The notes: generated by a model from the sequence alone, not told the origin. DNA of 64,000 nt from Chryseobacterium gambrini (GCF_900156825.1 NZ_FTOV01000006.1:62001-126000); one strand, 5' to 3'; counted from the stretch's first letter, positions 35,779 through 44,779 are shown. A program made the numbers and translations.

Positions 35779-36984
35779 TTAAGCCAGTTCAAAAAGCGTA
35801 ATCTCCGGTAAAACGCCGACTCTTCCGGGATATCCCAAAACTCCGAAACCTCTGTTTACATACAGCATTTTTCCTTCGCTTTCATATAAATCTGCCCATT
35901 TTGGATATTTATACTGAACAGGAGACCATTTTACGTTTTTCAGATCCAAACCAAACTGCATTCCGTGGGTATGTCCTGAAAGCGTTAAATGAACATTTGC
36001 AGGGTGTTTTTTCACCACATAATCAAAATGGGTAGGATCGTGGCTCATTAAGATTTTAACGGCAGATTCCGGAACACCTTTTAAGGCATCATCTAATCTT
36101 CCAAATTGCGGAAAAGGTTTCAGTCCCCAGTTTTCAACTCCTAAAATGTATATTTTTTCTCCGTTTTTTTCAATAATTCTGTGTTCGTTCCGAAGCATAT
36201 CAAAACCGGCCTGTCTTTCGTAATCAATTAAGGTATCAAGATTTTTCTTTTTGGCTTCCGGAGAATCCCAGCTCACATAATCTGCGTAATCGTGGTTTCC
36301 GAGAACGGCAAATTTTCCGTCTTTTGCTTTGATTTTTGAAAACAGGGGAATGAAGGGTTTGAATTCTTCGGCTACATTATTCACCATGTCTCCCGTAAAA
36401 AGAACCAGATCGGGATTCTGTTCGTTGATTAAGTCAATCGCATGCTGAAGCTTTCCCGGATCCGCAAAACTTCCACTGTGAACGTCTGAAATCTGTACGA
36501 TTTTATATCCTTTAAAGCTTTTGGGAAGATTCGCAAAATTCATTCTTACCCTTCTTACTTTGTGGCGGTATTTTCCAAATGTAATTCCATCGATAAAGAG
36601 AGCTGAAAGAACGCCTCCCAAACCTAATCCCATGATGCTTAAAAACTTTCTTCTTTCCGGGAAAAAGTTCTCCGATGGTCGGGTAAGTCCGATAAGATAA
36701 CTTCCGGTTCTGAAAATATCATCGATTAATAAAAACAAAACAATGAAAATTTTAGGCAAGATAAAAACCAGAAATAGCGAAATCATAATCTGTGCGCGCA
36801 TCATGCTTCGGTCGGCTCTGCTGAAGTGAGAAACTTCGTAAGCGAAAAAGCCGTAAACCGCCAAAGAAATGATACAATAGCCTATTTTGATCCAGTTATT
36901 GTCTGTTAAGGTTCTGATCGCCTGGTAAATATAAATTTCCAGAAAAAGAAAAACTGCCGCAATGATAAAAAAGTTTCTTTGCAT
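35779..36984 (-). CDS. membrane-anchored metallophosphoesterase (YkuE/YaeI-like)
   Basis: The ATG at 36984 (MQRNFFIIAAVFLFLE) gives 401 residues; the start 7 codons earlier lacks support. Four hydrophobic segments occupy about residues 1-120, followed by a short Tat-like or linker region and the calcineurin-type phosphoesterase domain. Metal-site motifs are ISDVHSGSFADPGKL, VLFTGDMVNN, VLGNHDYADY, MSHDP and LSGHTHGMQFG. Relatives act on lipid-linked phosphates such as UDP-diacylglucosamine or phosphatidyl compounds; the substrate here is not evident. Confidence 0.9.
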   Translation of the reverse strand: MQRNFFIIAAVFLFLEIYIYQAIRTLTDNNWIKIGYCIISLAVYGFFAYEVSHFSRADRSMMRAQIMISLFLVFILPKIFIVLFLLIDDIFRTGSYLIGLTRPSENFFPERRKFLSIMGLGLGGVLSALFIDGITFGKYRHKVRRVRMNFANLPKSFKGYKIVQISDVHSGSFADPGKLQHAIDLINEQNPDLVLFTGDMVNNVAEEFKPFIPLFSKIKAKDGKFAVLGNHDYADYVSWDSPEAKKKNLDTLIDYERQAGFDMLRNEHRIIEKNGEKIYILGVENWGLKPFPQFGRLDDALKGVPESAVKILMSHDPTHFDYVVKKHPANVHLTLSGHTHGMQFGLDLKNVKWSPVQYKYPKWADLYESEGKMLYVNRGFGVLGYPGRVGVLPEITLFELA

Positions 36985-37052
36985 AACTAAGTTTAAAAAA
37001 AGCACAAAGAATTAATTTCCCTGTGCTTTCTTATATTTTAAATTAAATATTG

Positions 37053-38120
37053 TTAAGGAAATCTGTAAACGATAGCATTGATGTTCATTCCGGCACCTAC
37101 CGAAGTCATGACAATGTTACCTTTTTCTTTAAACGATTGACCCTCCATTTTTCCTTTAATTATTAAATCAAACATGGTAGGAATTGTGGCTACGGAAGAA
37201 TTTCCGAAATCCTGAATCGTCATTGGAGAGATAGAATGATCGTAATCTTTCACATTATAAAGCTTGTGAAGTCTTTCGATCATCGCATAATCCATTTTTG
37301 CATTTGCCTGATGGATTAATATTTTGTTGATATCTTCAATAGACAGACCTGCGTCTTCAATGGTTTCTTTTATTGCAGCAGGAACGTTTTTCAATGCGTA
37401 TTCGTAGATTTTTCTACCCTGCATTCTTACGAAAATACGGGTCTGGTCAGAATCTTTGTTGATGGATGGTCCGTTGGCAAGATAATCCAGTTCCACACCG
37501 TTATCGCAGATTGTATTGTGAGCAATAATTCCTACATTTTCCTGATCTGTAGCCTGTACCACAACAGCACCGGCTCCGTCTGCGAAGATCATTCTGTTTC
37601 TGTCATGCGGATCTGTTACTCTGCTTAACGTTTCAGCGCCGATTACCAAAATAGTTTTAGCCACTTTAGCTTTAATTAAATTATCTGCTAAAATCATTGC
37701 TTCCACCCATCCCGGACATCCGAAAAGCATGTCGTAAGTAACACATTTTCTGTTCTTAATGCCCAGTTTGTTTTTTACTCTCGCTGCCATTGTCGGCATG
37801 AAATCTGCGTATCCGTTTACGGTAACTTCTCCAAAATTACTCGCGTAAATGATATAATCCAGTTCCTCCTGATCTATTTTTGCATCTGCAATAGCAATTT
37901 TTGCAGCTTCGTAACCGATTTTTGAGTTGGAAAGATCATCTTCTATGAATCTTCTGTTTTCTATCTCTGTAATTTCTACAAATTTTGAGATCGTTTCCTC
38001 AGCAGGCTTGTCAATCTTCACCCCGTCTTCTGAATAAAACTCTGAATCTAGAAAAAAGTCTCTTCCGATAATTCTGCTGGGAAGATAAGATCCAGAACCA
38101 ATAATGATCGTATTCGGCAT
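37053..38120 (-). CDS. beta-ketoacyl-ACP synthase III family protein
   Basis: A 355-residue thiolase-fold enzyme that condenses an acyl-CoA starter with malonyl-ACP. The Cys-His-Asn triad is present: DMLFGCPGWVEAM, ILIHQANAKMD and FGNSSVATIP. It is about 30 residues longer than housekeeping FabH and has the acidic N-terminal insertion (EFYSEDGVKIDKPAEE) of the Bacteroidota-specific subgroup. It could therefore be an accessory starter enzyme (for branched or aryl fatty acids) rather than the main FabH. It has its own promoter and no fab neighbours. Confidence 0.9.
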   Translation of the reverse strand: MPNTIIIGSGSYLPSRIIGRDFFLDSEFYSEDGVKIDKPAEETISKFVEITEIENRRFIEDDLSNSKIGYEAAKIAIADAKIDQEELDYIIYASNFGEVTVNGYADFMPTMAARVKNKLGIKNRKCVTYDMLFGCPGWVEAMILADNLIKAKVAKTILVIGAETLSRVTDPHDRNRMIFADGAGAVVVQATDQENVGIIAHNTICDNGVELDYLANGPSINKDSDQTRIFVRMQGRKIYEYALKNVPAAIKETIEDAGLSIEDINKILIHQANAKMDYAMIERLHKLYNVKDYDHSISPMTIQDFGNSSVATIPTMFDLIIKGKMEGQSFKEKGNIVMTSVGAGMNINAIVYRFP

Positions 38121-38147
38121 TCGTTTATATGATTTTTTTTAAAGATG

Positions 38148-38155
38148 CAAAGTTA
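38148..38155 (-). promoter_or_regulatory. -7 promoter box of the KAS III gene
   Basis: TAACTTTG on the minus strand, 27 bases before the start at 38120. It is divergent from the plus-strand box at 38193. Confidence 0.5.
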
Positions 38156-38192
38156 ATAATTAATATTAATAACAGAGAATTAAAAATATTAC

Positions 38193-38200
38193 TAAATTTG
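38193..38200 (+). promoter_or_regulatory. -7 promoter box of the 38224-40314 operon
   Basis: TAAATTTG, 23 bases before the ATG at 38224. It faces away from the minus-strand box at 38148, forming a compact divergent promoter region. Confidence 0.55.
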
Positions 38201-38223
38201 CAAAAATTGTACTTTACAATCTT

Positions 38224-38793
38224 ATGAAAAACAATCCTTCTTTAAAAGGCTTACTTATTGCAGTTGTGGCGTTTATCGTAGCTTTTGGGATTTATTTCCT
38301 TTTTTTAGCCAAAAAAAATTACTACGTAGTAGACAATCCTACGCCATATACATTTTACTACAAAATCAATAACGGTTCGGAAGGTGTAATCGCCGGAGGA
38401 CAGACGGTTTCTGTAGACCTTAATCAGGGGAAAAATTCTATAAAAGTCTTCGACAGAAATAAAAAACTGTTGTTTGATTCAGCTTTTGAAGTAAAGAAAA
38501 TAAGAGGTCTTATTAATATTGCTCATCAGGATTATTACATTAATGATCAGTATTATGGGTATAATCTTAAAAAAGATTCATTACTTTTGGCATTGGATAA
38601 AACGATCATCGACGGAAAACCTTACTTTGGAGGCGCAAGACGTTTCAGTAAGCTGTTTACCGATGATTTTTATTATAATGTAGACGAAGATTATGATAAG
38701 ATTATCAAAAATATCCAGAAGGTAGAATCGAGATCGAAGATCTTCAGAAAGCAGGATTACCTTAATTATTATAACGAATATTACAAGTTTTAA
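38224..38793 (+). CDS. hypothetical membrane-anchored protein upstream of menG
   Basis: A 189-residue protein with one N-terminal membrane segment (residues 9-28) and an extracytoplasmic domain. That domain begins with short beta-strands (YYVVDNPTPYTFYYKINNG, AGGQTVSVDLNQGKNSIKVFD), as in small Ig-like or carboxypeptidase-regulatory folds, and ends in a Tyr/Asp/Lys-rich tail. No family is recognised. The next gene, menG, starts 3 bases after its stop, so it is the first gene of a menG-porT operon. A link to envelope functions is a guess from that context. Confidence 0.75.
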   Translation: MKNNPSLKGLLIAVVAFIVAFGIYFLFLAKKNYYVVDNPTPYTFYYKINNGSEGVIAGGQTVSVDLNQGKNSIKVFDRNKKLLFDSAFEVKKIRGLINIAHQDYYINDQYYGYNLKKDSLLLALDKTIIDGKPYFGGARRFSKLFTDDFYYNVDEDYDKIIKNIQKVESRSKIFRKQDYLNYYNEYYKF

Positions 38794-38796
38794 GTT

Positions 38797-39528
38797 TTGA
38801 CAAAAGATATTACCAAAATTACGCCTTACAATACCGACGCTACTAAAAAGAGTCAGGTAGAAGATATGTTCGACAATATTGCACCGAAGTATGATCTTCT
38901 GAATCGTGTTTTATCCATGAAAATTGATGTGATGTGGAGAAATACACTGGTGAAATGGATGAAAAAAGACAATCCGCAGGAAGTGCTGGATGTGGCTACA
39001 GGAACAGGCGATCTGGCGATTGCTGTGGAAAAAGGAACCGGCTCTAAAGTAATTGGTTTAGATTTATCGCAACAAATGTTAAATGTTGGCGTTATTAAAA
39101 TAAAAAAACTTAAATTAGACGGCAAAATTTCCATGCAAAAAGGAGATGCGGAGAAGTTACTCTATGAAGATAACAGATTCGACGCAGTTTCCGTTGCATT
39201 CGGAGTAAGGAATTTTGAAAACCTTACCAAAGGTTTGGCAGAATTAAGAAGAGTAGTTAAAGATAACAAGAGTGTTTATATACTGGAGTTTTCAAAGGTT
39301 GAAGGGTTTATGGGACCATTGTATATGTTTTACTTTAAAAACATTTTACCTGCAATTGGCAGACTGGTTTCCAAAGATAACAGGGCGTATACATACCTTC
39401 CGGATTCTGTAAATGCTTTTCCTTACGGGGAAAAGATGAGACAAATTCTTTTAGATACAGGATTTAAAAAAGTTGAATATAAAAAACTAAGTTTAGGTAT
39501 AGCCACAATTTATAAAGCAACAAAGTAA
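38797..39528 (+). CDS. menG: demethylmenaquinone methyltransferase
   Basis: MenG (UbiE family) performs the last SAM-dependent methylation in menaquinone synthesis. The 243-residue protein has the family sequences MFDNIAPKYDLLNRVLSM, the SAM motif VLDVATGTGDLAIAV, DLSQQMLNVG, FDAVSVAFGVRNFEN and LPDSVNAFPYGE. The start codon must be TTG (38797), because no ATG occurs before residue 23, inside the conserved region. It lies 3 bp after the preceding gene and 3 bp before porT. Confidence 0.95.
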   Translation: MTKDITKITPYNTDATKKSQVEDMFDNIAPKYDLLNRVLSMKIDVMWRNTLVKWMKKDNPQEVLDVATGTGDLAIAVEKGTGSKVIGLDLSQQMLNVGVIKIKKLKLDGKISMQKGDAEKLLYEDNRFDAVSVAFGVRNFENLTKGLAELRRVVKDNKSVYILEFSKVEGFMGPLYMFYFKNILPAIGRLVSKDNRAYTYLPDSVNAFPYGEKMRQILLDTGFKKVEYKKLSLGIATIYKATK

Positions 39529-39531
39529 CCT

Positions 39532-40314
39532 ATGAATAAATTTTTATCAAGAGCACTGGTTTTAGCCTCAGTAAATGTTGCAGTTTTAGCAAACGCGCAA
39601 TTCAGAACCCGAAACAGAATGGATAAGTTGGAAGACTTTGACGAGCAGAAATTCAGTTGGGGTTTTTATCTAAGTGGTAACAGACTAGACTACCGTATTG
39701 TTCTCAATCCAAGATATGGGATGTATAACAATCAGAATCTTGTTACATCTAAAGAAAGCTACAGTTTCGGTGCAGGTTTAATCGCAAAATGGAGGCTGAA
39801 TGACTTCCTGGATGTAAGATTGGAACCGGGGTTACAATTTGGGCAGAGACAGCTTACTTTTAATACGCAGACCAACGACCAGTATGCTGCAGGTACTTTG
39901 ACGAACGATCCTTTTATCCCGATGAAATTAACGGATAAAGACAGAATAAGAGATATTAAAACTACTTTAATAGACATTCCTGTATTATTGGAATTCCACG
40001 GAAACAGATGGTACAACTCCAGACCTTATGTTGCAACCGGGGTAAACTATATCGTAAACCTTCAGTCTAATGCAACTTCTACAGACGACAATATGCAGCA
40101 GGTTTTCAGATCTACTACGCATAACTTTGCATGGTCTGCAGAAATGGGAATTCAGTTTTATTTCAATAAATTTAAACTGACTCCTGCCGTAAGAGGAACT
40201 TTCATCATGAACAACGAGATTGTGGCAGATAACGCAACAACACCGCCTTACTGGACTTCTGCAATGTCTACTTTACAGACAAGAGCAATCTTCTTTGTAC
40301 TGAAATTCGAATAA
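39532..40314 (+). CDS. porT: PorT-like outer-membrane protein (type IX secretion/gliding)
   Basis: A 260-residue exported protein (signal peptide ending VLANAQ, residue 23) predicted to form an outer-membrane beta-barrel of the PorT/SprT group, needed for type IX secretion and gliding in Bacteroidota. Alternating aromatic strands (SYSFGAGLIAKWRL, DVRLEPGLQFGQRQ, AWSAEMGIQFYF, RAIFFVLKFE at the C-terminus) support the barrel. The assignment rests on that pattern plus the menG-porT adjacency that is usual in flavobacteria. No other type IX gene is present in the window. Confidence 0.82.
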   Translation: MNKFLSRALVLASVNVAVLANAQFRTRNRMDKLEDFDEQKFSWGFYLSGNRLDYRIVLNPRYGMYNNQNLVTSKESYSFGAGLIAKWRLNDFLDVRLEPGLQFGQRQLTFNTQTNDQYAAGTLTNDPFIPMKLTDKDRIRDIKTTLIDIPVLLEFHGNRWYNSRPYVATGVNYIVNLQSNATSTDDNMQQVFRSTTHNFAWSAEMGIQFYFNKFKLTPAVRGTFIMNNEIVADNATTPPYWTSAMSTLQTRAIFFVLKFE

Positions 40315-40395
40315 AAATTTACTATAAAATAGATCAGGGAGATGCATTTTGTGTCTCCTTTTTTGTTTCAGGGCAAAATATAGACCGTTTTATTT

Positions 40396-40424
40396 TTGTT
40401 AGTATTAATATTTTGTTATTTTTG
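40396..40424 (+). promoter_or_regulatory. promoter of the coiled-coil/zapA unit
   Basis: TTG (40396-40398) and TATTTTTG (40417-40424) with an 18-base spacer, the best complete match to the Bacteroidota promoter pattern on the plus strand here. The ATG follows at 40453. A second TATTTTTG at 40391 overlaps the -33 box. Confidence 0.65.
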
Positions 40425-40452
40425 CTAATAGTTAGAATATACAAAACCTGAA

Positions 40453-40755
40453 ATGCTTCAAGATTTAGAAAACAATTTTTCAGAATTAGAAAAAAAGATT
40501 TTGCAGTTACAGAAAAATTACAAAAATCTTAGTGAAAGATTCTCGGAATTAAATGTTGAGCATGACGAACTGAAGAAGAAATATGATGAAGAAAGAAGAA
40601 AAAATCAGGTATTAGCAGAAGAACAAAAAAATATAAAACTTTATTCGGCAATATCAGGAAATCCTGAACATAACCGACTGATGAAAAACCACATCAACAG
40701 GTTGGTAAAAGAAATAGATTTCTGCATTGCGCAGCTTCAAAACAGTGGATTATAA
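40453..40755 (+). CDS. small coiled-coil protein preceding zapA
   Basis: A 100-residue protein. Residues 5-60 form a continuous heptad-patterned coiled coil (ENNFSELEKKILQLQKNY, then SERFSELNVEHDELKKKYDEE), and the C-terminal 35 residues (NPEHNRLMKNHINRLVKEID) are helical with two Cys/aromatic positions. The stop codon shares bases with the zapA start (TAATG). The shape and coupling to zapA recall ZapB, a coiled-coil division factor that partners ZapA, but I see no sequence match; a ZapA partner role is inference. Confidence 0.82.
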   Translation: MLQDLENNFSELEKKILQLQKNYKNLSERFSELNVEHDELKKKYDEERRKNQVLAEEQKNIKLYSAISGNPEHNRLMKNHINRLVKEIDFCIAQLQNSGL

Positions 40756-41045
40756 TGGAAGTAAGAAGAATAACCATTAATATAGCCGGAAGAGTATATC
40801 CGCTGAATGTACCGGCAGCAGAGGAAGAAACCCTGCGTAAAGTCGGGAAGCAGATAGAGAATATGATTAAAGATTTTGAACAGAATTTCGATGTGAGAGA
40901 CAAACAGGATGCTTTGGCGATGTGCGCCCTGAAATTGGGAACCAATGCCGAAGTAGTGTCTGCGAACTACGATAAAACAATACAATCTACCAACGAAAGA
41001 TTAGCGAAAATTAATCAGTCGTTGAATAATGAAACAGGGAAATAG
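40755..41045 (+). CDS. zapA: cell division protein ZapA
   Basis: ZapA binds FtsZ and promotes protofilament bundling at midcell. The 96-residue protein has the N-terminal VRRITINIAGRVYPLNVPAAEEE strand region and an alpha-helical C-terminal half with the DKQDALAMCALKLG motif typical of the family. It is translationally coupled to the coiled-coil gene upstream and followed directly by the 6S-type RNA, the same zapA-ssrS order as in enterobacteria. Confidence 0.9.
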   Translation: MEVRRITINIAGRVYPLNVPAAEEETLRKVGKQIENMIKDFEQNFDVRDKQDALAMCALKLGTNAEVVSANYDKTIQSTNERLAKINQSLNNETGK

Positions 41046-41057
41046 ATTTTTTTCCCG

Positions 41058-41234
41058 AAAAAGCTGCCTACAATAATTCTAACACATTAAAGGTAAACTC
41101 AACGCTAAACAATTACCGAACAAATGTCCATTGAATGGCGTGCCGGTTCTCCGGATTACAGACAGTGGAAATCAGTTCAAATCGTGTTGATTAGGAGTTT
41201 ACTCTCAATCTCTGGATTATTGTGGGCTTTTTTT
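41058..41234 (+). ncRNA. ssrS: 6S RNA (flavobacterial 6S type)
   Basis: The 239-bp gap between zapA and rny folds into one long interrupted hairpin. The closing stem pairs GCCTACAATAATTC (41066-41079) with GGATTATTGTGGGC (41214-41227) and is followed by a T-run. An inner stem pairs GTAAACTC (41093-41100) with GAGTTTAC (41195-41202). A large asymmetrical centre leads to an apical CCGG-TTCT-CCGG hairpin (41143-41154). This rod with a central bubble is the 6S architecture that mimics an open promoter and binds RNA polymerase. Location next to zapA agrees. The exact ends are estimated from the stem and terminator. Confidence 0.8.
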
Positions 41235-41284
41235 ATGTAAAATAATTAAAAGAATATGAATACAATTAAAACTCAATATAAATT

Positions 41285-42850
41285 ATGATAGAAGTTATAA
41301 TCGGCGTTGTTTGTTTATTAATCGGTGCGGTTGCAGGGATATTTTTCTCCAAAAGCTCATTGAATACCAAAGCAAAATTTATTATAGATGATGCACAGAA
41401 AAATGCCGAAAACCTTATAGAAAAAGCCAATGTACAGGCTGAATCCATAAAGAAAGAAAAGAACCTTCAGGCGAAAGAAAAATTTCTTGAACTGAAATCT
41501 CAGCACGATGCAGACATTCAGGCAAGAGAAAAGAAAATGCAGGAAGTAGAAAAAAGAATCAAGGATAAGGAGCACAAGCTGAATGATGAGCTTAGCAAAA
41601 CCGGAAAACTTGAGAAAGATTTGGATAAGCAAATCGCTGATTATGCTAAAAAAACAGAAATCTTAGAAAGAAAACAGCATGAACTGGACGTTGCAACCGC
41701 TAAAAAAGTTGAAATTTTAGAAAAAATTGCCAACTACACCGCTGAAGAAGCAAAAGCAGAATTGGTGGAAACCATGAAAGCGGAAGCGAAAACTAGAGCT
41801 CAGGCGCACGTTCAGAGCATCATGGAAGAAGCGCAGCTTAATGCAAAAAGCGAAGCAAGAAAAATCGTTATCCAGACCATTCAGAGAATCGGAACAGAAC
41901 AGGCAATCGAAAATTCAGTTTCTGTATTCAACATCGAATCGGATGAGGTAAAAGGAAGAATCATCGGTAGAGAAGGTAGAAATATCCGCGCTCTGGAAGC
42001 CGTTACAGGAGTGGAAATTATTGTAGACGATACTCCGGAAGCAATTCTTCTTTCATGCTTCGATCCGGTAAGAAGAGAAATCGCAAGATTATCCCTTCAC
42101 AGATTGGTAACAGACGGAAGAATTCACCCTGCAAGAATCGAAGAAGTTGTAGAAAAAACAAGAAAACAGATCGAAGAAGAGATCATTGAAGTAGGAAAAA
42201 GAACGATCATCGATTTAGGAATCCACGGATTACACCCTGAATTAATTAAAATCGTAGGTAGAATGAAATACCGTTCTTCTTACGGACAAAATCTATTACA
42301 GCACTCAAGAGAAGTGGCAAATATCGCGGCGACAATGGCGGCTGAATTAGGCTTAAATGTAAAATTAGCAAAAAGAGCAGGTCTGTTACACGATATCGGT
42401 AAAGTTCCGGAGCAGGAATCTGAACTTCCTCACGCTTTATTAGGTATGCAATGGGCAGAAAAATACGGTGAAAATGCAGAAGTTGTAAATGCCATCGGAG
42501 CACACCACGATGAAGTGGAAATGACTTCACTATTGTCTCCGATCATTCAGGTTGCTGATGCAATCTCAGGAGCAAGACCGGGAGCAAGAAGACAGGTTCT
42601 TGAATCATATATCCAAAGACTGAAAGACCTTGAATCTGCAGCATTAAGTTTCGATGGAGTTTCTTCGGCTTATGCAATTCAGGCAGGGAGAGAGTTAAGA
42701 GTAATGGTAGAAAGCGGAAAAGTAAATGATGAAGTAGCTTCTCAGTTATCGTACGACATCTCAGAAAAAATTCAGAACGAACTTACTTATCCGGGACAGG
42801 TAAAAGTAACGGTAATCAGAGAAACGAGAGCTGTGAATATTGCGAGATAA
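41285..42850 (+). CDS. rny: ribonuclease Y
   Basis: RNase Y is a membrane-anchored endoribonuclease that starts mRNA decay. The 521-residue protein has an N-terminal membrane helix (residues 3-21), a long charged coiled coil (about 30-200), a KH RNA-binding domain ([23 protein letters not shown] by position 223-245) and an HD metal domain with [11 protein letters not shown] and [10 protein letters not shown]. Its length and order match the family. Confidence 0.96.
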   Translation: MIEVIIGVVCLLIGAVAGIFFSKSSLNTKAKFIIDDAQKNAENLIEKANVQAESIKKEKNLQAKEKFLELKSQHDADIQAREKKMQEVEKRIKDKEHKLNDELSKTGKLEKDLDKQIADYAKKTEILERKQHELDVATAKKVEILEKIANYTAEEAKAELVETMKAEAKTRAQAHVQSIMEEAQLNAKSEARKIVIQTIQRIGTEQAIENSVSVFNIESDEVKGRIIGREGRNIRALEAVTGVEIIVDDTPEAILLSCFDPVRREIARLSLHRLVTDGRIHPARIEEVVEKTRKQIEEEIIEVGKRTIIDLGIHGLHPELIKIVGRMKYRSSYGQNLLQHSREVANIAATMAAELGLNVKLAKRAGLLHDIGKVPEQESELPHALLGMQWAEKYGENAEVVNAIGAHHDEVEMTSLLSPIIQVADAISGARPGARRQVLESYIQRLKDLESAALSFDGVSSAYAIQAGRELRVMVESGKVNDEVASQLSYDISEKIQNELTYPGQVKVTVIRETRAVNIAR

Positions 42851-42872
42851 GAATCAGAAAAAGATAATTCAT

Positions 42873-42905
42873 AAAAACCTTTCAAGAAATTGGAAGGTTT
42901 TTTAT
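42873..42905 (+). terminator. terminator of rny
   Basis: AACCTTTCAA and TTGGAAGGTT with a 4-base loop (one T-G pair), then a T-run, about 25 bp after the rny stop. Confidence 0.8.
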
Positions 42906-42930
42906 TTTTAGCAAAATTTAAAACTCCAAA

Positions 42931-44172
42931 ATGCAAGAACTTTCCACATCTTCAAAACTGAAGTACATTTTTTCCATTCCTGTTATCATTTCTGCGTTAG
43001 GCTACTTTGTAGATATCTACGACTTACTTTTATTCGGGATCGTAAGAATTCCAAGTTTAAAAGCTTTAGGGCTGAATCCCGATGTCGACGGAACGTTTAT
43101 TCTTAATGCACAGATGATTGGTTTACTCTTGGGCGGAATTTTCTGGGGAATTTTCGGAGACAAAAAAGGAAGACTTTCCGTTTTATTCGGTTCTATTTTA
43201 GTCTATTCTTTGGCGAATATTGCATGTGGATTTTTACCGTACTTCCCCAAAGAACATTTGCTGTATCAATATGCGGGATTAAGATTTATCGCAGGGATTG
43301 GACTCGCCGGAGAACTCGGAGCAGGAATTACCCTTGTTTCTGAAAGCCTGCCGAAGAATTTAAGAGCGATCGGAACGTCCGTTGTCGCCGGTTTCGGACT
43401 AATGGGAGCCGTTGTAGCCCAGTTAACGGTAGAATTAGCAGGAGGATGGAATATTTCTTACATCATCGGTGGAATTCTCGGAATTTTACTTTTATTTCTC
43501 AGAATCAGCGTTTCCGAATCCGGAATTTACAAAACTATAGAACACCAATCTGTCTCCAAAGGAAATTTCCTGTCGTTTTTCACCAATAAAGACCGTTTAA
43601 TACGATATTTAAAATGCATTGCAATAGGATTACCAACCTGGTTTTGCATCGGCATTCTGGCGGTTTTAGCCAACCAGTTTGCTCCGGAACTGGGAATTGA
43701 AAATCTTAACCCCGGAAAAGCCATCATGTGGGCGTATGTCGGGATCTCTGCCGGAGATTTGGCGAGCGGATTCATCTCACACCTTTTAAAATCCAGAAAA
43801 AAGGCAATTTTTTATATGTTGGTTTTTACCGTCATTGGCGTTGCCATCATGCTTTTCGGAAATACGAATACCGAAACGAAATACTATATTTTCTGTGTCT
43901 GGCTCGGACTCGGAACAGGATATTGGGCAATGTTTGTCACTTTAGCTGCAGAACAGTTCGGAACCAACATCAGAAATACGGCAACCACCACCGTTCCGAA
44001 TATGGTGCGCGGATTGGTTCCTGTAATGATCTTTGGTTTCGATTTTTTCAAGAAAGATTTTTCAGTTATTGTAAGTGCTGCAATAGTCGGAATCATTGTT
44101 TTCGGGCTGGCTTTCTATTCTTCCTTAACGGTTTCGGAAACCCACGACAGAGATCTGGATTTCACAGAATAA
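42931..44172 (+). CDS. MFS transporter
   Basis: A 413-residue major facilitator with about 12 membrane segments. The loop 2-3 signature GIFGDKKGRLSVLFG is the classical MFS motif A, and the segment RFIAGIGLAGELGAGITLVSE fits the sugar/metabolite:proton group (helix 4 R and E/G pattern). The second half repeats a weaker version at SHLLKSRKKAIFY. Substrate unknown; neighbours give no hint. Confidence 0.88.
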   Translation: MQELSTSSKLKYIFSIPVIISALGYFVDIYDLLLFGIVRIPSLKALGLNPDVDGTFILNAQMIGLLLGGIFWGIFGDKKGRLSVLFGSILVYSLANIACGFLPYFPKEHLLYQYAGLRFIAGIGLAGELGAGITLVSESLPKNLRAIGTSVVAGFGLMGAVVAQLTVELAGGWNISYIIGGILGILLLFLRISVSESGIYKTIEHQSVSKGNFLSFFTNKDRLIRYLKCIAIGLPTWFCIGILAVLANQFAPELGIENLNPGKAIMWAYVGISAGDLASGFISHLLKSRKKAIFYMLVFTVIGVAIMLFGNTNTETKYYIFCVWLGLGTGYWAMFVTLAAEQFGTNIRNTATTTVPNMVRGLVPVMIFGFDFFKKDFSVIVSAAIVGIIVFGLAFYSSLTVSETHDRDLDFTE

Positions 44173-44340
44173 ATAATAGCTGTTTAAGAAATAATACAGT
44201 CGTTTTTTCGTTACTAACTTTAATAAGGCTAACAAAATAAATAAATTATCAAAATTAGTATTAAATTATGCTTTGAATAATGAATATTTGTTTAACTTTG
44301 AAAAGTAACTAAAATTGTATAATCTCAAAACCAAATCACT

Positions 44341-44529
44341 ATGCAAAATTTTTTGAAAAATGCAACAAAACTAAAAAAAGCCGATCTTAAAAACATCACT
44401 GGAGGCGTAAGCGGAAAACCGGATCTGTCAAAATGCGGATGCAGTTGTTCAGGATCTGTAACAGGACCGTTCTATTGCGTTCAGTACATCGCTTGTCCGC
44501 AGGTTTATACCTGCAACGAAGCTATATAA
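44341..44529 (+). CDS. double-glycine leader peptide with Cys-rich core (bacteriocin-like)
   Basis: A 62-residue peptide. The leader LKKADLKNITGG is the ComC/bacteriocin-type double-Gly leader that peptidase-containing ABC transporters cut after GG (residue 22). The 40-residue core has six Cys (CGCSC, then three singly spaced) and is hydrophobic in its middle. No modification enzyme, immunity gene or C39-peptidase transporter is nearby, so export would rely on a distant transporter, as is common for such orphan peptides in Chryseobacterium and relatives. Activity unknown. Confidence 0.8.
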   Translation: MQNFLKNATKLKKADLKNITGGVSGKPDLSKCGCSCSGSVTGPFYCVQYIACPQVYTCNEAI

Positions 44530-44641
44530 GAAATTATTTCAACTGAAATAAACATTTCCACATTTAATACGCAAAAGCCTTTTGGGACCTTCCAGAAGGT
44601 TTTTGTATTGATGGAAGTTATTAAAATTAAATATAAAATTT

Positions 44642-44757
44642 CAGGAGCTTTTTCTCGCTTTCCGCACTCGCTATTTTTGAGATTTGGCTGCGGCAGCGAA
44701 GCTGCCGCAGCCAAATCTCAAAAATGAGCTCAGACAATTGCTCCAATCGAGGCTAGG
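44642..44757. repeat. shared-arm repeat with perfect 24-bp central hairpin
   Basis: The central hairpin has 24-bp arms (44674-44697 and 44701-44724) tipped AGC-GAA-GCT. The flanks CAGGAGCTTTTTCTCGCTTTCC and GAGCTCAGACAATTGCTCC...GAGGCTAG match those at 30425, while the hairpin sequence itself is unrelated. It lies between the convergent leader-peptide and yeiH genes. Confidence 0.85.
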
Positions 44758-44779
44758 ATATCAGGATTTCTTACAAATA

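Noticed and set aside
43728..44240. A 170-codon open frame on the plus strand inside the MFS gene
   Set aside because: It lies in another frame over the MFS transporter, has a composition rich in Arg, Cys, His and Phe, as shadow frames have, and no start context or family match.
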